Source: Rothia halotolerans
GTDB taxonomy: Bacteria; Actinomycetota; Actinomycetes; Actinomycetales; Micrococcaceae
Reading direction: 5' to 3'
Assembly (NCBI RefSeq): GCF_004136635.1
Contig: NZ_NOIU01000001.1
Location: forward strand, 310,001 to 374,000
DNA length: 64,000 bases
Shown: positions 17,374 to 27,735 of the stretch, piece by piece
Numbering within the stretch: the first letter of the stretch is position 1
How the letters are laid out: every line of letters starts with the position of its first letter
Notes under the pieces: generated by a model
What the model was told of the DNA's origin: nothing
Databases searched by the model: none
Seen by the model: only the letters and a program-made list of their open reading frames with translations
Translations under genes and position numbers: made by a program

Positions 17374-18152
17374 ACCTCTCCTCCTTCGGCGATGCGGATG
17401 AGGCGCCGGCTCCACGCGACTCCCGCCACGGAGAGGGCTGTTCCGATCACCAGGACCACGCGTCCCCACCCGGTGCCGAGGAGGGTTCCGAGGGGATCGG
17501 TGCCCATGAGCACCCCCAGTCCCACTCCGAGGAAGGGCAGGGCCGCGAGCAGCCGTCCGGTGGACCGCGGCCCGGCGATCGCCGCCTCCCGGGCGTCGGC
17601 GGCGTCGAGCGCGTCCTCGATGCCCCCGGCCACCCGGGTGAGCACGCCGACCAACGGTGCCCCGGTGGCTCCCGAGACCTGCCACGCCGCGGTCAGGATG
17701 TTCCTGGCCTCCCTCGAGCGCGGATGCTCGAGGGAGGCCGCTCTCAGCGCGGCGAGGGGGTCGCCTCCCGCGCGTGCCGCGGACCCGGCATGCTCCAAAG
17801 CCTTCTTGAGGTCCCGTCCCGGAGCCGCGGACCACGTACCCCGTGATCCGTCCGCATGGGCCTCCTCCGTCCAGGAGCCGAGGGCCCGCCAGACGGTGAG
17901 GGGGTCGGCACCGGCGTGGAGCAGGGCCACCATCCGATGGACGGCCCCGGGCCAGAGGTCCAGCGCGTCCCTGTTCCGAGCACCGCTTCCCAGGAGCCGC
18001 CGGAGCGCTGAGAGAGGCCGCAGGGAGACGGGCAGGAGTCGTTCCCTGCCCCCGCTGCTGCGGACGAGGCCCCTTCGACGCGCGGCTTCCCTCCAGCGGA
18101 CCGCGCCGAGGATCAGGACGGCCGCGCACCCCGCCAGGAGACCCGCCGTCAT
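17370..18152 (-). CDS. tadB: type II/IV secretion F-family membrane protein (TadB-like)
   Basis: 260-residue inner-membrane pilus assembly protein. N-terminal helix (TAGLLAGCAAVLILGAVRW), a cytoplasmic helical bundle (VHRMVALLHAGADPLTVWRALG; NILTAAWQVSGATGAPLVGVL; a second repeat EDALDAADAREAAIAGPRST) and two C-terminal helices (LLAALPFLGVGLGVLMG; VVLVIGTALSVAGVAW) are as expected. Coupled by ATGA overlaps to tadA before it and tadC after it. Confidence 0.9.
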   Translation of the reverse strand: MTAGLLAGCAAVLILGAVRWREAARRRGLVRSSGGRERLLPVSLRPLSALRRLLGSGARNRDALDLWPGAVHRMVALLHAGADPLTVWRALGSWTEEAHADGSRGTWSAAPGRDLKKALEHAGSAARAGGDPLAALRAASLEHPRSREARNILTAAWQVSGATGAPLVGVLTRVAGGIEDALDAADAREAAIAGPRSTGRLLAALPFLGVGLGVLMGTDPLGTLLGTGWGRVVLVIGTALSVAGVAWSRRLIRIAEGGEV

Positions 18153-19270
18153 GTCCGTTCACCCCCTCGTCCCGTCGCCGACGACGTCGGAGCCCTCTCA
18201 GGCCGTCTCCCTCTCCGGGGAAGTCCCTGACCTGTCAGGCTCTCCAACGCTGCGAAGGCCGGGCCGGCGACGGTCCACCCCTCCGGCGTGGTGCTCAGGG
18301 CGGGCAGGACCTCCAGCCCTGCCTCTCCGACGGAGAGCACCCCTACCTGCTGGACGAAGCGCCCTCGCGGCCCACGCTGCAGGTGGACCACCACGCTGAT
18401 CGCGCTGACCGCCTGGAGAGTCACGGCCTCCGCGGTGAGCCCGGTCAGGGCTCCCAGCGCCACGAGCCGGGCCGGCACCGCCTCCGCCGAATTGGCGTGC
18501 AGCGTCCCGCCCCCGCCCTCGTGTCCGGTGTTCATGGCGAGGAAGAGCTCCTTGACCTCCGCGCCCCGGCATTCGCCCAGCACGATCCGGTCCGGGCCCA
18601 TCCGCAGCGACTGCCGGATCAGATCCGCCAGGCCCACCGCTCCCCTGCCCTCCGCGTTCGCCTCCCGGGTCTGGAGCCTGATCGCATGGGGGTGGGCCGG
18701 CCGCAGCTCGGCCGAGTCCTCGATGAGCACGAGCCGCTCGGAGGCCCCGCACAGGCCGAGCAGGGCGTTCAGCAGCGTCGTCTTCCCCGTCCCTGCGGGG
18801 CCGCTGATGATGAAGGAGCGACGTCGTGAGATCATCCCCCGCAGGGCCTCCTCCATGCTCTCCGTCAGCATCCCCGCCGCGCACAGCCCCTCGAAGGTCG
18901 GCAGGGAGCGGGGCTGGACGCGGATCGAGAGGCAGGTCGTCTCCGGGGAGATGGGCGGGATGACGGCGTGGACCCTGTACCCGGCGGCGCTCTGGACGTC
19001 CGCGCACGGATGGCCGGAGTCCAGCCGTCTCCCCGCGGCGGTGATGAGCCGCGTGGCCAGCTCGCGCACGGCGTCCTCTCCGGCGAAGACGACGTCCCTG
19101 CGTCGGGGACCGTCCGCCCCGTCCGTCCAGACCTCGTCGGGCGAGTTCACGTAGATGTCCGTCAGACCGGGCTCCTCCAGCAACGGGTGGAGGATGCCCA
19201 GCCCCCGGCTCCGGGCCCGCTCGGACTCCCTTGCGGCGAGTCGGTCCGCCGCGGTGACCCGGGCGGTCAT
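18149..19270 (-). CDS. tadA: TadA-type pilus assembly ATPase
   Basis: Secretion ATPase (VirB11/PilT superfamily) that powers Flp pilus assembly or export on the cytoplasmic face. 373 residues: N-terminal domain with LTDIYVNSPDEVWTD, Walker A GPAGTGKTTLLNALL (~157-171), Asp box LVLIEDSAELR, Walker B-type RIVLGECRGAEV (~228-239), and His box GHEGGGGTLHANSAEAV. This is the single-ATPase form called the 'helicase/secretion neighbourhood ATPase' in actinobacteria. Start ATG 19270 overlaps the ssd stop by 4 nt. The C-terminal ~25 residues are basic and disordered. Confidence 0.95.
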   Translation of the reverse strand: MTARVTAADRLAARESERARSRGLGILHPLLEEPGLTDIYVNSPDEVWTDGADGPRRRDVVFAGEDAVRELATRLITAAGRRLDSGHPCADVQSAAGYRVHAVIPPISPETTCLSIRVQPRSLPTFEGLCAAGMLTESMEEALRGMISRRRSFIISGPAGTGKTTLLNALLGLCGASERLVLIEDSAELRPAHPHAIRLQTREANAEGRGAVGLADLIRQSLRMGPDRIVLGECRGAEVKELFLAMNTGHEGGGGTLHANSAEAVPARLVALGALTGLTAEAVTLQAVSAISVVVHLQRGPRGRFVQQVGVLSVGEAGLEVLPALSTTPEGWTVAGPAFAALESLTGQGLPRRGRRPERAPTSSATGRGGERT

Positions 19271-20676
19271 GTGCGCTCACCCCGCGCGGAGGAGGTCCCC
19301 CGCCGGCCGTTCCGGTGCCGGGGAGGCGCCGTGCCGGAAGCGGCCGGCGACCGTTCCTCGGGGTTCCTCCCGAGGGCGGCCAGGACGGCGTCGGCGAGAT
19401 CCTCCAGCGGACGACGCAGGGCCCGATGCTGCCCCTCCTCCAGCAGATGGCCCGCTTCGTAGGCCGCGTAGACCGAGGGAAGGTGCGGGATGACCGCGTG
19501 CAGCCGCTCGCCGAGGATGCGCGCGGCCTCGGCGTCCGTCACGTCGCAGAATCGCGGGCCGACCCCGACCGGCACGAGGGGCATCAGCGGCGCCCAGCGC
19601 CTCCGGACCTCGCGCGCCTGGGAGAGGCCCCGCCGGGTGAAGGGGACCAGGAGCACCACCGCGGAGCACCGGGAGAGCCAGCGGCCCTCCGCGTCGCCGG
19701 GGGCCAGCATCCCGGCCGCGGTCCCGAGGTCGATGACGGTCATGGCCTCGCCGCCGAACGCCGTCGCGATGTCCCACGGCCTCGTCCCCGCCGCTCCGGG
19801 GAGGGAGGGAGCAGGGGCGAGCGCACCGGATGCCGATGGGGGAAGGTCTCCGCCCGTGACCTCGGGCGCCTGTGTCCCGTCTTTCCCGGGCTCGGCCGCC
19901 GTGGAAGAGCTCCCGGAGGTGAGCACCGGCAGACCGTGCGCCGCGGGCAGAGTTCCCAGGAGGGCCGCCCCCTCCGGCAGGCCCGGGAGCCCTACGAGGT
20001 CCTCCCAGCGCAGCCCGGGCAGCGGCCGGGGCGCGATGCAGGCATCCAGGCCGACGCTGGCCGGGACGGCGTCGACCACCACCACCTCATTCCCGCGCCC
20101 CCGGAGCCGGCCGCCCAGCCAGAGGGCGAGCGCGGAGGTTCCGATGCCGCCGCTGGCCCCCACCACCCCGATCCGCGGCCGAGCAGCCGGCGCCTCCTCC
20201 CGGAGGGCCAGCCGGTCGGCCAGCCAGGCCCGTCCCTGCGGCAGCACGACGACGGCGGGCGGCCCCCAGCGCCTGGACAGCTCGCTCGCGGCCGCCCATG
20301 GGTCACTCCCGCCGTCACGGCCGGCCACCACCACCGGGCCCGCGGCGGGCCGGGCGGCTTCCCCTTCCAGGTGGCTCATAAGGTCCGGCACGCTCTCGGC
20401 CTCGACGATCACGGTGTCCAGCGGACCCCACAGCGGGGCTCCCCCGCCCGAGTGGACCCTCAGGGGGCGGTCCGCCGCGGCCGCGACATCGGCGACGACG
20501 CGCAGGAAATCCCGGTCCCGTCCCCAGGCGACCACGGGGCCGGGCCCCCACCCGGGATTCCGGGCCGAGGACAGCCCCGGCCCGGCCGGCTCCGTCCTCC
20601 CTGCTCCGATCCCGGCCACGGAACCGTGTGCTTCCCGTTCCTTCGTGCTGCGGAGACCCGCCGATTCGCTCGTCAT
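19267..20676 (-). CDS. ssd: CpaE/Ssd-like protein of the Tad operon (MinD superfamily)
   Basis: 469-residue SIMIBI-class protein, first gene of the Tad operon. A receiver-like N-terminal region (~45-165) precedes a MinD-type domain with a deviant P-loop, IGVVGASGGIGTSALALWL (~168-186): the lysines of the KGGxGKS/T loop are absent (A-S-G-G-I-G-T-S). VVVVDAVPASVGLDACI and VIDLGTAAGML follow. The equivalent mycobacterial Ssd has been linked to septum regulation, while CpaE localises pilus assembly in Caulobacter; which applies here is open. A ~55-residue Ala/Pro/Ser insertion sits in the middle. ATG 20676; no convincing -10 was found upstream. Confidence 0.88.
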   Translation of the reverse strand: MTSESAGLRSTKEREAHGSVAGIGAGRTEPAGPGLSSARNPGWGPGPVVAWGRDRDFLRVVADVAAAADRPLRVHSGGGAPLWGPLDTVIVEAESVPDLMSHLEGEAARPAAGPVVVAGRDGGSDPWAAASELSRRWGPPAVVVLPQGRAWLADRLALREEAPAARPRIGVVGASGGIGTSALALWLGGRLRGRGNEVVVVDAVPASVGLDACIAPRPLPGLRWEDLVGLPGLPEGAALLGTLPAAHGLPVLTSGSSSTAAEPGKDGTQAPEVTGGDLPPSASGALAPAPSLPGAAGTRPWDIATAFGGEAMTVIDLGTAAGMLAPGDAEGRWLSRCSAVVLLVPFTRRGLSQAREVRRRWAPLMPLVPVGVGPRFCDVTDAEAARILGERLHAVIPHLPSVYAAYEAGHLLEEGQHRALRRPLEDLADAVLAALGRNPEERSPAASGTAPPRHRNGRRGTSSARGERT

Positions 20677-20880
20677 GGGGCCAGCATGCCGGTGCCGGGG
20701 AAGGCCCGGGCCCCCATGCCCCGCCGTTCTGCTCCTTCTGTGGATCCAGGCCCGTCCGAGGCCCGAGGAAGTCGCTTGGGGACGCCGGGTCCAACGGCCC
20801 GTCCTCCACCGCTCCGGAGCCGGCCAGTCCGGTCCCGGACGGCCCGGTCCCGGGAGCCCCGTCCCGAGGCCCCGCGCCGG

Positions 20881-21690
20881 TCACCCCGCGAAGTACAGAT
20901 GCCGATGCAGCGAGCACCGTTCGTTGAATCCCGTCCCGCAGCGCGGGCACGAGGCCGCTCCCAGATACTCCGAGATCGGCAGCTCCGAGCGGCACACGCC
21001 GCACAGGATCGCCTTCTCCCCGAAGCTCTCGGCCGGCCAGGTGCGCGCAGGATGTCCCGCGGTCTCCTCGTGACAGGCGTGGCAGGGGTAGTACTCGCCG
21101 CAGCAGGCGAAGCGGATGGCGACGACGTCGACCTCGCGCCGGTAGTGCACGCACCGGGTCTGCTCGTCGACGGTGAGGCCCAGCACGCGCGGGCCCCTGA
21201 GAGCGGGCTCCCCCACGACCCCGTCCTCGGCCGAGGCCGCAGCGCGCTCGAGCAGCAGCTCCGTGCGCGCGTACTTCTCCCGCAGCCATTCCCGCACCTC
21301 GGAGGGCAGAAGCGCGAGCCGGGCGGGATCCGTGTTGTCCCGCAGATCCGCCCGCTTGACGATCGCCGCGACGACGTCGCCCTGCACCCGCGCGCAGTAC
21401 CGCTCCGGCGACTCGCCCGCCCGCTTGGTCATCGCGTCGACGGCCGCGCAGATCCGCTCGGGGAAGATCCCGCGCAGCTCGGCGAGGCTCGTGCCGGTGT
21501 CCTCGACGACGTCGTGCAGCCACCCCACGACCTGCGCGTCCTCCCTCAGCCCTGCGTCGGGAGCCGCTTCCGCGGCGTAGCCGGCGACCCGCCGCGGGTG
21601 CTCGACGTAGTCCCCGCCGCCCTTGTCCGTCTGCCCGGCGTGGGCGCGCCGGGCGATCTCCTCAGCCCGCCGGACCGTTCCCTCGCCCAT
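20881..21690 (-). CDS. HD-domain (SpoT-like) hydrolase fused to a CHY zinc finger
   Basis: 269 residues in two parts. Residues ~8-150 form an HD domain with the SpoT/MESH1 pattern: H31 (YVEHPRRVA), H59-D60 (WLHDVVEDT), and D115/D119-N (VKRADLRDNT), expected to bind one metal and hydrolyse a phosphorylated nucleotide such as ppGpp. Residues ~178-269 are a CHY zinc finger: C180-H182-Y183, FACCGEYYPCHACHEE, then CGVC (230-233) and CPRC (248-251). CHY fingers are best known from RCHY1/Pirh2 and Hot13; a fusion to an HD hydrolase is unusual. ATG 21690 is chosen because AGGAGGG lies 5 nt upstream. Substrate is inference. Confidence 0.87.
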   Translation of the reverse strand: MGEGTVRRAEEIARRAHAGQTDKGGGDYVEHPRRVAGYAAEAAPDAGLREDAQVVGWLHDVVEDTGTSLAELRGIFPERICAAVDAMTKRAGESPERYCARVQGDVVAAIVKRADLRDNTDPARLALLPSEVREWLREKYARTELLLERAAASAEDGVVGEPALRGPRVLGLTVDEQTRCVHYRREVDVVAIRFACCGEYYPCHACHEETAGHPARTWPAESFGEKAILCGVCRSELPISEYLGAASCPRCGTGFNERCSLHRHLYFAG

Positions 21691-21831
21691 AACGCCCCTC
21701 CTCACCACGACGTCGCCGTCCGGGACGGCCGCTGCCGCCCCGGGACCACTCTACGGTCCGACGCGGACGCCTCGACCCCTCCTCCGGACCGGGCCGGCCG
21801 ACGGCCGCACCCGCCGCGCCCCGGCCGCGGC

Positions 21832-21880
21832 CCCGGGCCCCGGGCCCCGGGCACCGGGCACCGGACACCGGACACCGGGA
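21832..21880. repeat. heptanucleotide tandem repeat
   Basis: Seven copies of a 7-bp unit [CA]CCGG[GA][CA], drifting from CCCGGGC to ACCGGAC, in the 321-bp gene-free gap (21691-22011) between the divergent HD-CHY and polymerase genes. Being near-palindromic and variable, it could change length. The rest of the gap shows no gene. Confidence 0.75.
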
Positions 21881-21999
21881 GACTCCAGCGCCCCGCGCCC
21901 TCGGAAGATCGAGGAGTCCGCCACGGCGATGCCGGCCGAGTTGAGGACGAAGACGGCACGATGCCGTCCCGACGCGAGACAGCCTGACACATCCTCTGG

Positions 22000-22011
22000 G
22001 ACAATAGAGGA
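22000..22011 (+). promoter_or_regulatory. leaderless-type -10 of polymerase gene
   Basis: GACAAT (22000-22005) ends 6 nt before ATG 22012. The intervening AGAGGA could also act as a weak RBS for a longer transcript. Confidence 0.45.
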
Positions 22012-23790
22012 ATGCACATCGTCCTCGGCCCTTCCCCGGAGCCGCGAGGCCCCGACGGGGACACGGCGCAGCCGCCCTGGCGCGCCGTGTCGCTCGACGC
22101 CGGCCGCGAGGTCTCCGCCCGGGACTTCCCGCGCGGACAGCTCGCCGCCGTCGTCCGGGCCGTGCAGGAAGGATCCGAGCGCCCGGACCGCATCCGCTGG
22201 GTCTGGGCCGACACCCGCGAGGTGTACCCCGAGCTGCTCGCGGCGGGCATCGAGCTCGCCCGGGTCTGGGATCTCCGCCTCTGCCAGCGGATCCTGCGCA
22301 CCGCCGCCTCAGCGTCCTCCCGCGGCGTCGAGTACGCGCCGGCCGCCGACCTCTCGGAGGAGCGGGAGGAGCCGGCGGGACGCGTCCCCCCGCCCCGCGT
22401 CGATCCCCGGCAGGCATCGCTCTTCGAGGCCCCCGCAGCCCAGCCGCAGCCCCGGGGGCCCGCCTGCGACCAGCTGATCCGCGAGCTCGAGGCCCAGCGG
22501 CGGGCGGTCTCCTCGAGCCCCGAGCCGCATCGGCTGAACCTCCTGCTGGCCGCCGAGTCGCAGGGCGGCCTGATCGCGGAGGAGATGCACCACGAGGGCC
22601 TCCCCTGGAACCGCGGCATCCACGAGCGGCTCCTGGAAGAGCGGCTCGGACCGCGCCCCGAGGAGGGCAGCCGGCCCGCCCGGATGCAGAGCCTGGCCGA
22701 GCACGTCGGGCGGGTGCTGGGCTCCGAGCGCCTCAACCCCGACTCGCCGCAGGACCTGCTGCGGGCCCTGAACGCCGCGGGCGTCCGGGTGGGCAGCACC
22801 CGGAAGTGGGATCTCATGGCCTGGGCCGCGGAGGGCGGCGCGCACGTCGAGGAGCGGCGGGAGCTCATCCGTCCGGTCCTGGAGTACAAGCAGCTGTACC
22901 GGCTGTGGACCGCCAACGGGTGGCACTGGCTGGACGAGTGGGTCCGGGAGGACCGGTTCCACGCCGCCTACGTGGTGGGCGGCGTCGTCACCGGGCGCTG
23001 GGCGGCCCACGGCGGCGGCGCGATGCAGATCCCCCGGACCGTGCGCGACGCCGTGCGCGCCGAGCCCGGGCACGTCCTGACCGTGGCCGACGCCTCCCAG
23101 GTCGAGCCGCGCATCCTCGCCGCGATGTCCGGGGACCGGGCGCTCGCCGTCGCCGGCCGGGACCACGACCTCTACCTCGGCATCGCGGAGATCGGGCAGC
23201 GCACCGGCTCCGCTCTGAAGGACCGGCAGGCGGCGAAGATCGCGCTGCTGGGAGCCATGTACGGCGCCACCTCGGGCGACTCCGCGGCGATGATGCCGCA
23301 CCTGCGGCGGCTGTTCCCGGCCGCGATCGAGCTGGTGGAGCGGGCCGCGGAGGCCGGCGAGCGCGGCGGCCAGGTCGCCACCTGGCTCGGCAGGACCTCC
23401 CCCGCCCCCGACGAGGCGTGGTTCGCCGCGGTCCGCGACGTCGGCACCGCCCAGGCCGAGTCCAGGTCCCGCACGCTCTCCCGCTCCCACGGGCGCTTCA
23501 CCCGGAACTTCGTGGTGCAGGGGACGGCCGCCGAGTGGGCGCTGTGCTGGATGGGCGAGATCCGGCGCCGGCTGCGAGCCGGCGGGCCCGGGGGCTCGGG
23601 GCTGCGGACCCGGATGGTCTTCTTCGTCCACGACGAGGTGGTCCTGCACGGCCCCGAGGAGGAGGCCGAGGAGGCCCACGGCATCGTGGGCGAGGCCGCC
23701 GCGGCGGCCGGCCGGCTGCTCTTCGGCGAAGCCCCCGTCGACTTCCCCCTCACGGTCGCGGCCGTGGGCTCCTACGCCGAGGCCAAGTGA
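22012..23790 (+). CDS. family A DNA polymerase with vestigial 3'-5' exonuclease region
   Basis: 592-residue PolA-like protein distinct from the main DNA polymerase I. The polymerase palm and fingers are recognisable: motif A TVADASQVEPRILAAMSGD (Asp catalytic), motif B RQAAKIALLGAMYGATSGD (Arg/Lys/Tyr of the O-helix) and motif C FFVHDEVVL (His-Asp-Glu). Motif A reads SQVEPR rather than the usual SQIELR. The N-terminal ~160 residues correspond to the exonuclease domain, but no DEDD set is visible (LDAGREV, WADTREVYPE), and a Pro/Ala-rich linker follows, so proofreading is probably lost. No 5' nuclease domain. Such proteins are annotated 'bifunctional 3'-5' exonuclease/DNA polymerase' in actinobacteria; a repair role is likely but unproven. 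Confidence 0.9.
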   Translation: MHIVLGPSPEPRGPDGDTAQPPWRAVSLDAGREVSARDFPRGQLAAVVRAVQEGSERPDRIRWVWADTREVYPELLAAGIELARVWDLRLCQRILRTAASASSRGVEYAPAADLSEEREEPAGRVPPPRVDPRQASLFEAPAAQPQPRGPACDQLIRELEAQRRAVSSSPEPHRLNLLLAAESQGGLIAEEMHHEGLPWNRGIHERLLEERLGPRPEEGSRPARMQSLAEHVGRVLGSERLNPDSPQDLLRALNAAGVRVGSTRKWDLMAWAAEGGAHVEERRELIRPVLEYKQLYRLWTANGWHWLDEWVREDRFHAAYVVGGVVTGRWAAHGGGAMQIPRTVRDAVRAEPGHVLTVADASQVEPRILAAMSGDRALAVAGRDHDLYLGIAEIGQRTGSALKDRQAAKIALLGAMYGATSGDSAAMMPHLRRLFPAAIELVERAAEAGERGGQVATWLGRTSPAPDEAWFAAVRDVGTAQAESRSRTLSRSHGRFTRNFVVQGTAAEWALCWMGEIRRRLRAGGPGGSGLRTRMVFFVHDEVVLHGPEEEAEEAHGIVGEAAAAAGRLLFGEAPVDFPLTVAAVGSYAEAK

Positions 23791-23824
23791 CCCCCGGCCG
23801 CTGAGCACGTCTCGGCCTCCCCGC

Positions 23825-24730
23825 TCACAGCGGCGCCGGGATCCTCCGCGAGGCGTCCCACGGAAGGGCCCACCCGGTCTCGTCCAGGATGCGGTCCAGC
23901 AGGATGCCGGTGAACCCCCAGATGACGACGTCGCCCTCCTCCGAAGGCGCCGTGAAGGCCGGGGAGCGGTAGGTCATGCCGCCGCGGGTCACGGTCGCGG
24001 AATGGCGCCGCCCGGGGTCGACGAGATCCAGCACCGGGACCCTGAAGACCAGGGAGGACTCGCCCCGGTCCACCGCCTGGACGGGGGTGGGCCGGGTCCA
24101 CCAGCCGAGCACCGGCATCACCATGAAGTTGCTGACCGGCAGCGGCACCGGCGCGAGCTTGCCCAGGACCTCGACGCCGTCCCGGTCCAGCCCGGTCTCC
24201 TCCACCGCCTCGCGCAGGGCGGCCTCGACGTAGGGGTCCGGCGCGTCGGCGTCCTCCGGGTCCAGCTTCCCGCCGGGGAAGGCCGGCTGGCCGGCGTGCT
24301 GGCGCAGGGATCCGGCGCGCACCACGATCAGCACGTCCAGCTCCGCCCCGATCCGCTCCGCGGCGCCCGCGAGGGACTCGGGGCGGGCGCGGGCGTCGTC
24401 GCTGTCCAGGACGCCGAAGAGGATCAGGACCGCGGCCTCGCGGGCCGACGCCGGGTCCAGGCCGCCGATCCGCCAGGGCTCGCGGTCCTCCATGAGCACC
24501 TCGGGCCCGCGCTCGGCCAGGCGCTCCAGGGTCCTGCGGGCCCGCTCGACGGGCGGAGTCGCCGCCGCATCGCGCTCCCGCCGACCCGCGCCGTCCCCCG
24601 GCTCCCATCCGGCGGCCCGGTCCGTTCCTTCGACATCCCGCCCGGGGGCCTGGTCCGCTCGTCCGGCGTCCCGCCCGACGTCCCGCTCCGCGCCGCCGGG
24701 GTCCCCCGGCCCTCTCCGCTCAGGCGCCAA
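23825..24730 (-). CDS. Nudix CoA pyrophosphatase-like hydrolase
   Basis: Nudix hydrolase of the CoAse subgroup, which splits CoA and derivatives into 3',5'-ADP and 4'-phosphopantetheine. The CoAse motif LRQHAGQPAFPGGKLD runs into the Nudix box AALREAVEETGLD, and PLPVSNFMVMPVLGWW follows. The TTG at 24730 overlaps the nth stop and gives 301 residues, but the first ~60 are polar low-complexity; ATG 24493 (222 residues, GAGG upstream) is an alternative, though the helix VERARRTLERLAERGPE just before it looks native. Downstream of nth in the same orientation, like nth and Nudix genes in other actinobacteria. End is sure; start is not. Confidence 0.85.
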   Translation of the reverse strand: MAPERRGPGDPGGAERDVGRDAGRADQAPGRDVEGTDRAAGWEPGDGAGRRERDAAATPPVERARRTLERLAERGPEVLMEDREPWRIGGLDPASAREAAVLILFGVLDSDDARARPESLAGAAERIGAELDVLIVVRAGSLRQHAGQPAFPGGKLDPEDADAPDPYVEAALREAVEETGLDRDGVEVLGKLAPVPLPVSNFMVMPVLGWWTRPTPVQAVDRGESSLVFRVPVLDLVDPGRRHSATVTRGGMTYRSPAFTAPSEEGDVVIWGFTGILLDRILDETGWALPWDASRRIPAPL

Positions 24731-25604
24731 GGCCGTACCCCTCGGCCCGGAGCTCCCGCCGCGTCGCGCCCTCGAGGAAGCGGCGGTGCAGCTCCTCGCG
24801 GCCGGGGGCGAACTCGTACTGCTGCAGCGCCGCGGCGGCCGTCTCGTCGGTCTCCCCCACCCCGTAGGAGGGGCACAGGTCCGCCACCGGGCAGACCCCG
24901 CAGGCGGGGACCCGCGCGTGGCAGATGCGCCGCCCGTGGTAGATCAGGTGGTGGGAGAGGTCCGTCCAGTCGCGGGGCTCGAAGAGGGCGACGACGTCGG
25001 CCTCGACCTTCACCGGGTCGGTCTGCTCGGTGAAGCCGAACCTGCGCGCCAGCCGCCCGAAGTGGGTGTCCACGGTGATGCCGGGCCGGCCGAAGGCGTT
25101 GCCCAGCACCACGAAGGCCGTCTTGCGCCCGACGCCGGCCAGTCCCGTCAGCGCCTCGAGCTCGCCGGGCACCTCGCCGTCGTGCTCGTCCACCAGCTGG
25201 TTCGCGAGCTTCACGATGGAGCGGGTCTTGGCCCGGTAGAAGCCGAGCGGGCGCACGATCTCCTCCACCGCCTCGTGCGAGGCGTTCGCCAGCGCCTCAG
25301 CGTCCGGGTACGCGGCGAACAGCGCGGGCGTCACCGAGTTCACCTTGACGTCCGTGGTCTGCGCCGAGAGCACGGTCGCGACCAGCAGCTGATAGGGGTT
25401 CTCGAAGTCGAGCTCCGCGACGGCGTACGGGTAGGTCTCGCCCAGGATCCGGTCGATCCGCCGGGCGCGGCGGACCAGGCCCAGCCGGGTCTCCGCCACG
25501 CCGCTCCGACGCCGCCGCGCGGCCCCGGCGCGGGCCTTCGCCTCGGGGACGTGGCGGATCTCCAAGCTCACGTCCGTGCTGCTCTCCTGGTGCGATGCGC
25601 TCAT
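24720..25604 (-). CDS. nth: endonuclease III
   Basis: Base-excision repair glycosylase/AP lyase for oxidised pyrimidines. 294 residues; the ~210-residue core has ATVLSAQTTDVKVN, the helix-hairpin-helix LTGLAGVGRKTAFVVLGNAF with the catalytic Lys, the catalytic Asp in TVDTHFGRLARR, and the [4Fe-4S] loop C-x6-C-x2-C-x5-C (CHARVPACGVCPVADLC). The N-terminal ~45 residues are an Arg/Ala-rich extension. I start at ATG 25604 (MSASHQ) with GGGGGA upstream; a longer in-frame extension reaches into the acs promoter and is rejected. Divergent from acs. Confidence 0.95.
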   Translation of the reverse strand: MSASHQESSTDVSLEIRHVPEAKARAGAARRRRSGVAETRLGLVRRARRIDRILGETYPYAVAELDFENPYQLLVATVLSAQTTDVKVNSVTPALFAAYPDAEALANASHEAVEEIVRPLGFYRAKTRSIVKLANQLVDEHDGEVPGELEALTGLAGVGRKTAFVVLGNAFGRPGITVDTHFGRLARRFGFTEQTDPVKVEADVVALFEPRDWTDLSHHLIYHGRRICHARVPACGVCPVADLCPSYGVGETDETAAAALQQYEFAPGREELHRRFLEGATRRELRAEGYGLGA

Positions 25605-25679
25605 GGTCCCCCAGCGTACCCGCGCCCCGGGCCCCGGCTCGGGCGCGGTTTCTCGTCCCGTGAAACACGGTCCCGCCGG

Positions 25680-25709
25680 GTGATCGCCGTCACGAGCCTC
25701 GGATAGAGT
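25680..25709 (+). promoter_or_regulatory. acs promoter with Crp/GlxR-type palindrome
   Basis: GTGA-TCGCCG-TCAC (25680-25693) is a perfect GTGA-N6-TCAC palindrome, the core of CRP/GlxR sites. A -10-like TAGAGT lies at 25704-25709, 89 nt before the acs ATG. The palindrome centre would be near -30 relative to the start, overlapping the -35, so the effect could be repression or activation from another start. A Crp-family gene lies at 29852. The region also lies between nth and acs, so nth could be affected. Confidence 0.55.
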
Positions 25710-25797
25710 TGAATCCGTGAAGACGTGGGCCGCATCACCGGCCCGGGGCTGCCGGTGCGCTGGCACGCCTCATCCGCACCGACAGGAAAGGGGAATC

Positions 25798-27725
<1,928 letters not shown>

Positions 27726-27735
<10 letters not shown>

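Noticed and set aside
25605-25766. N-terminal extension of nth by 54 codons
   Set aside because: It would cover the acs promoter and palindrome, has no family similarity, and a good RBS and ATG exist at 25604.
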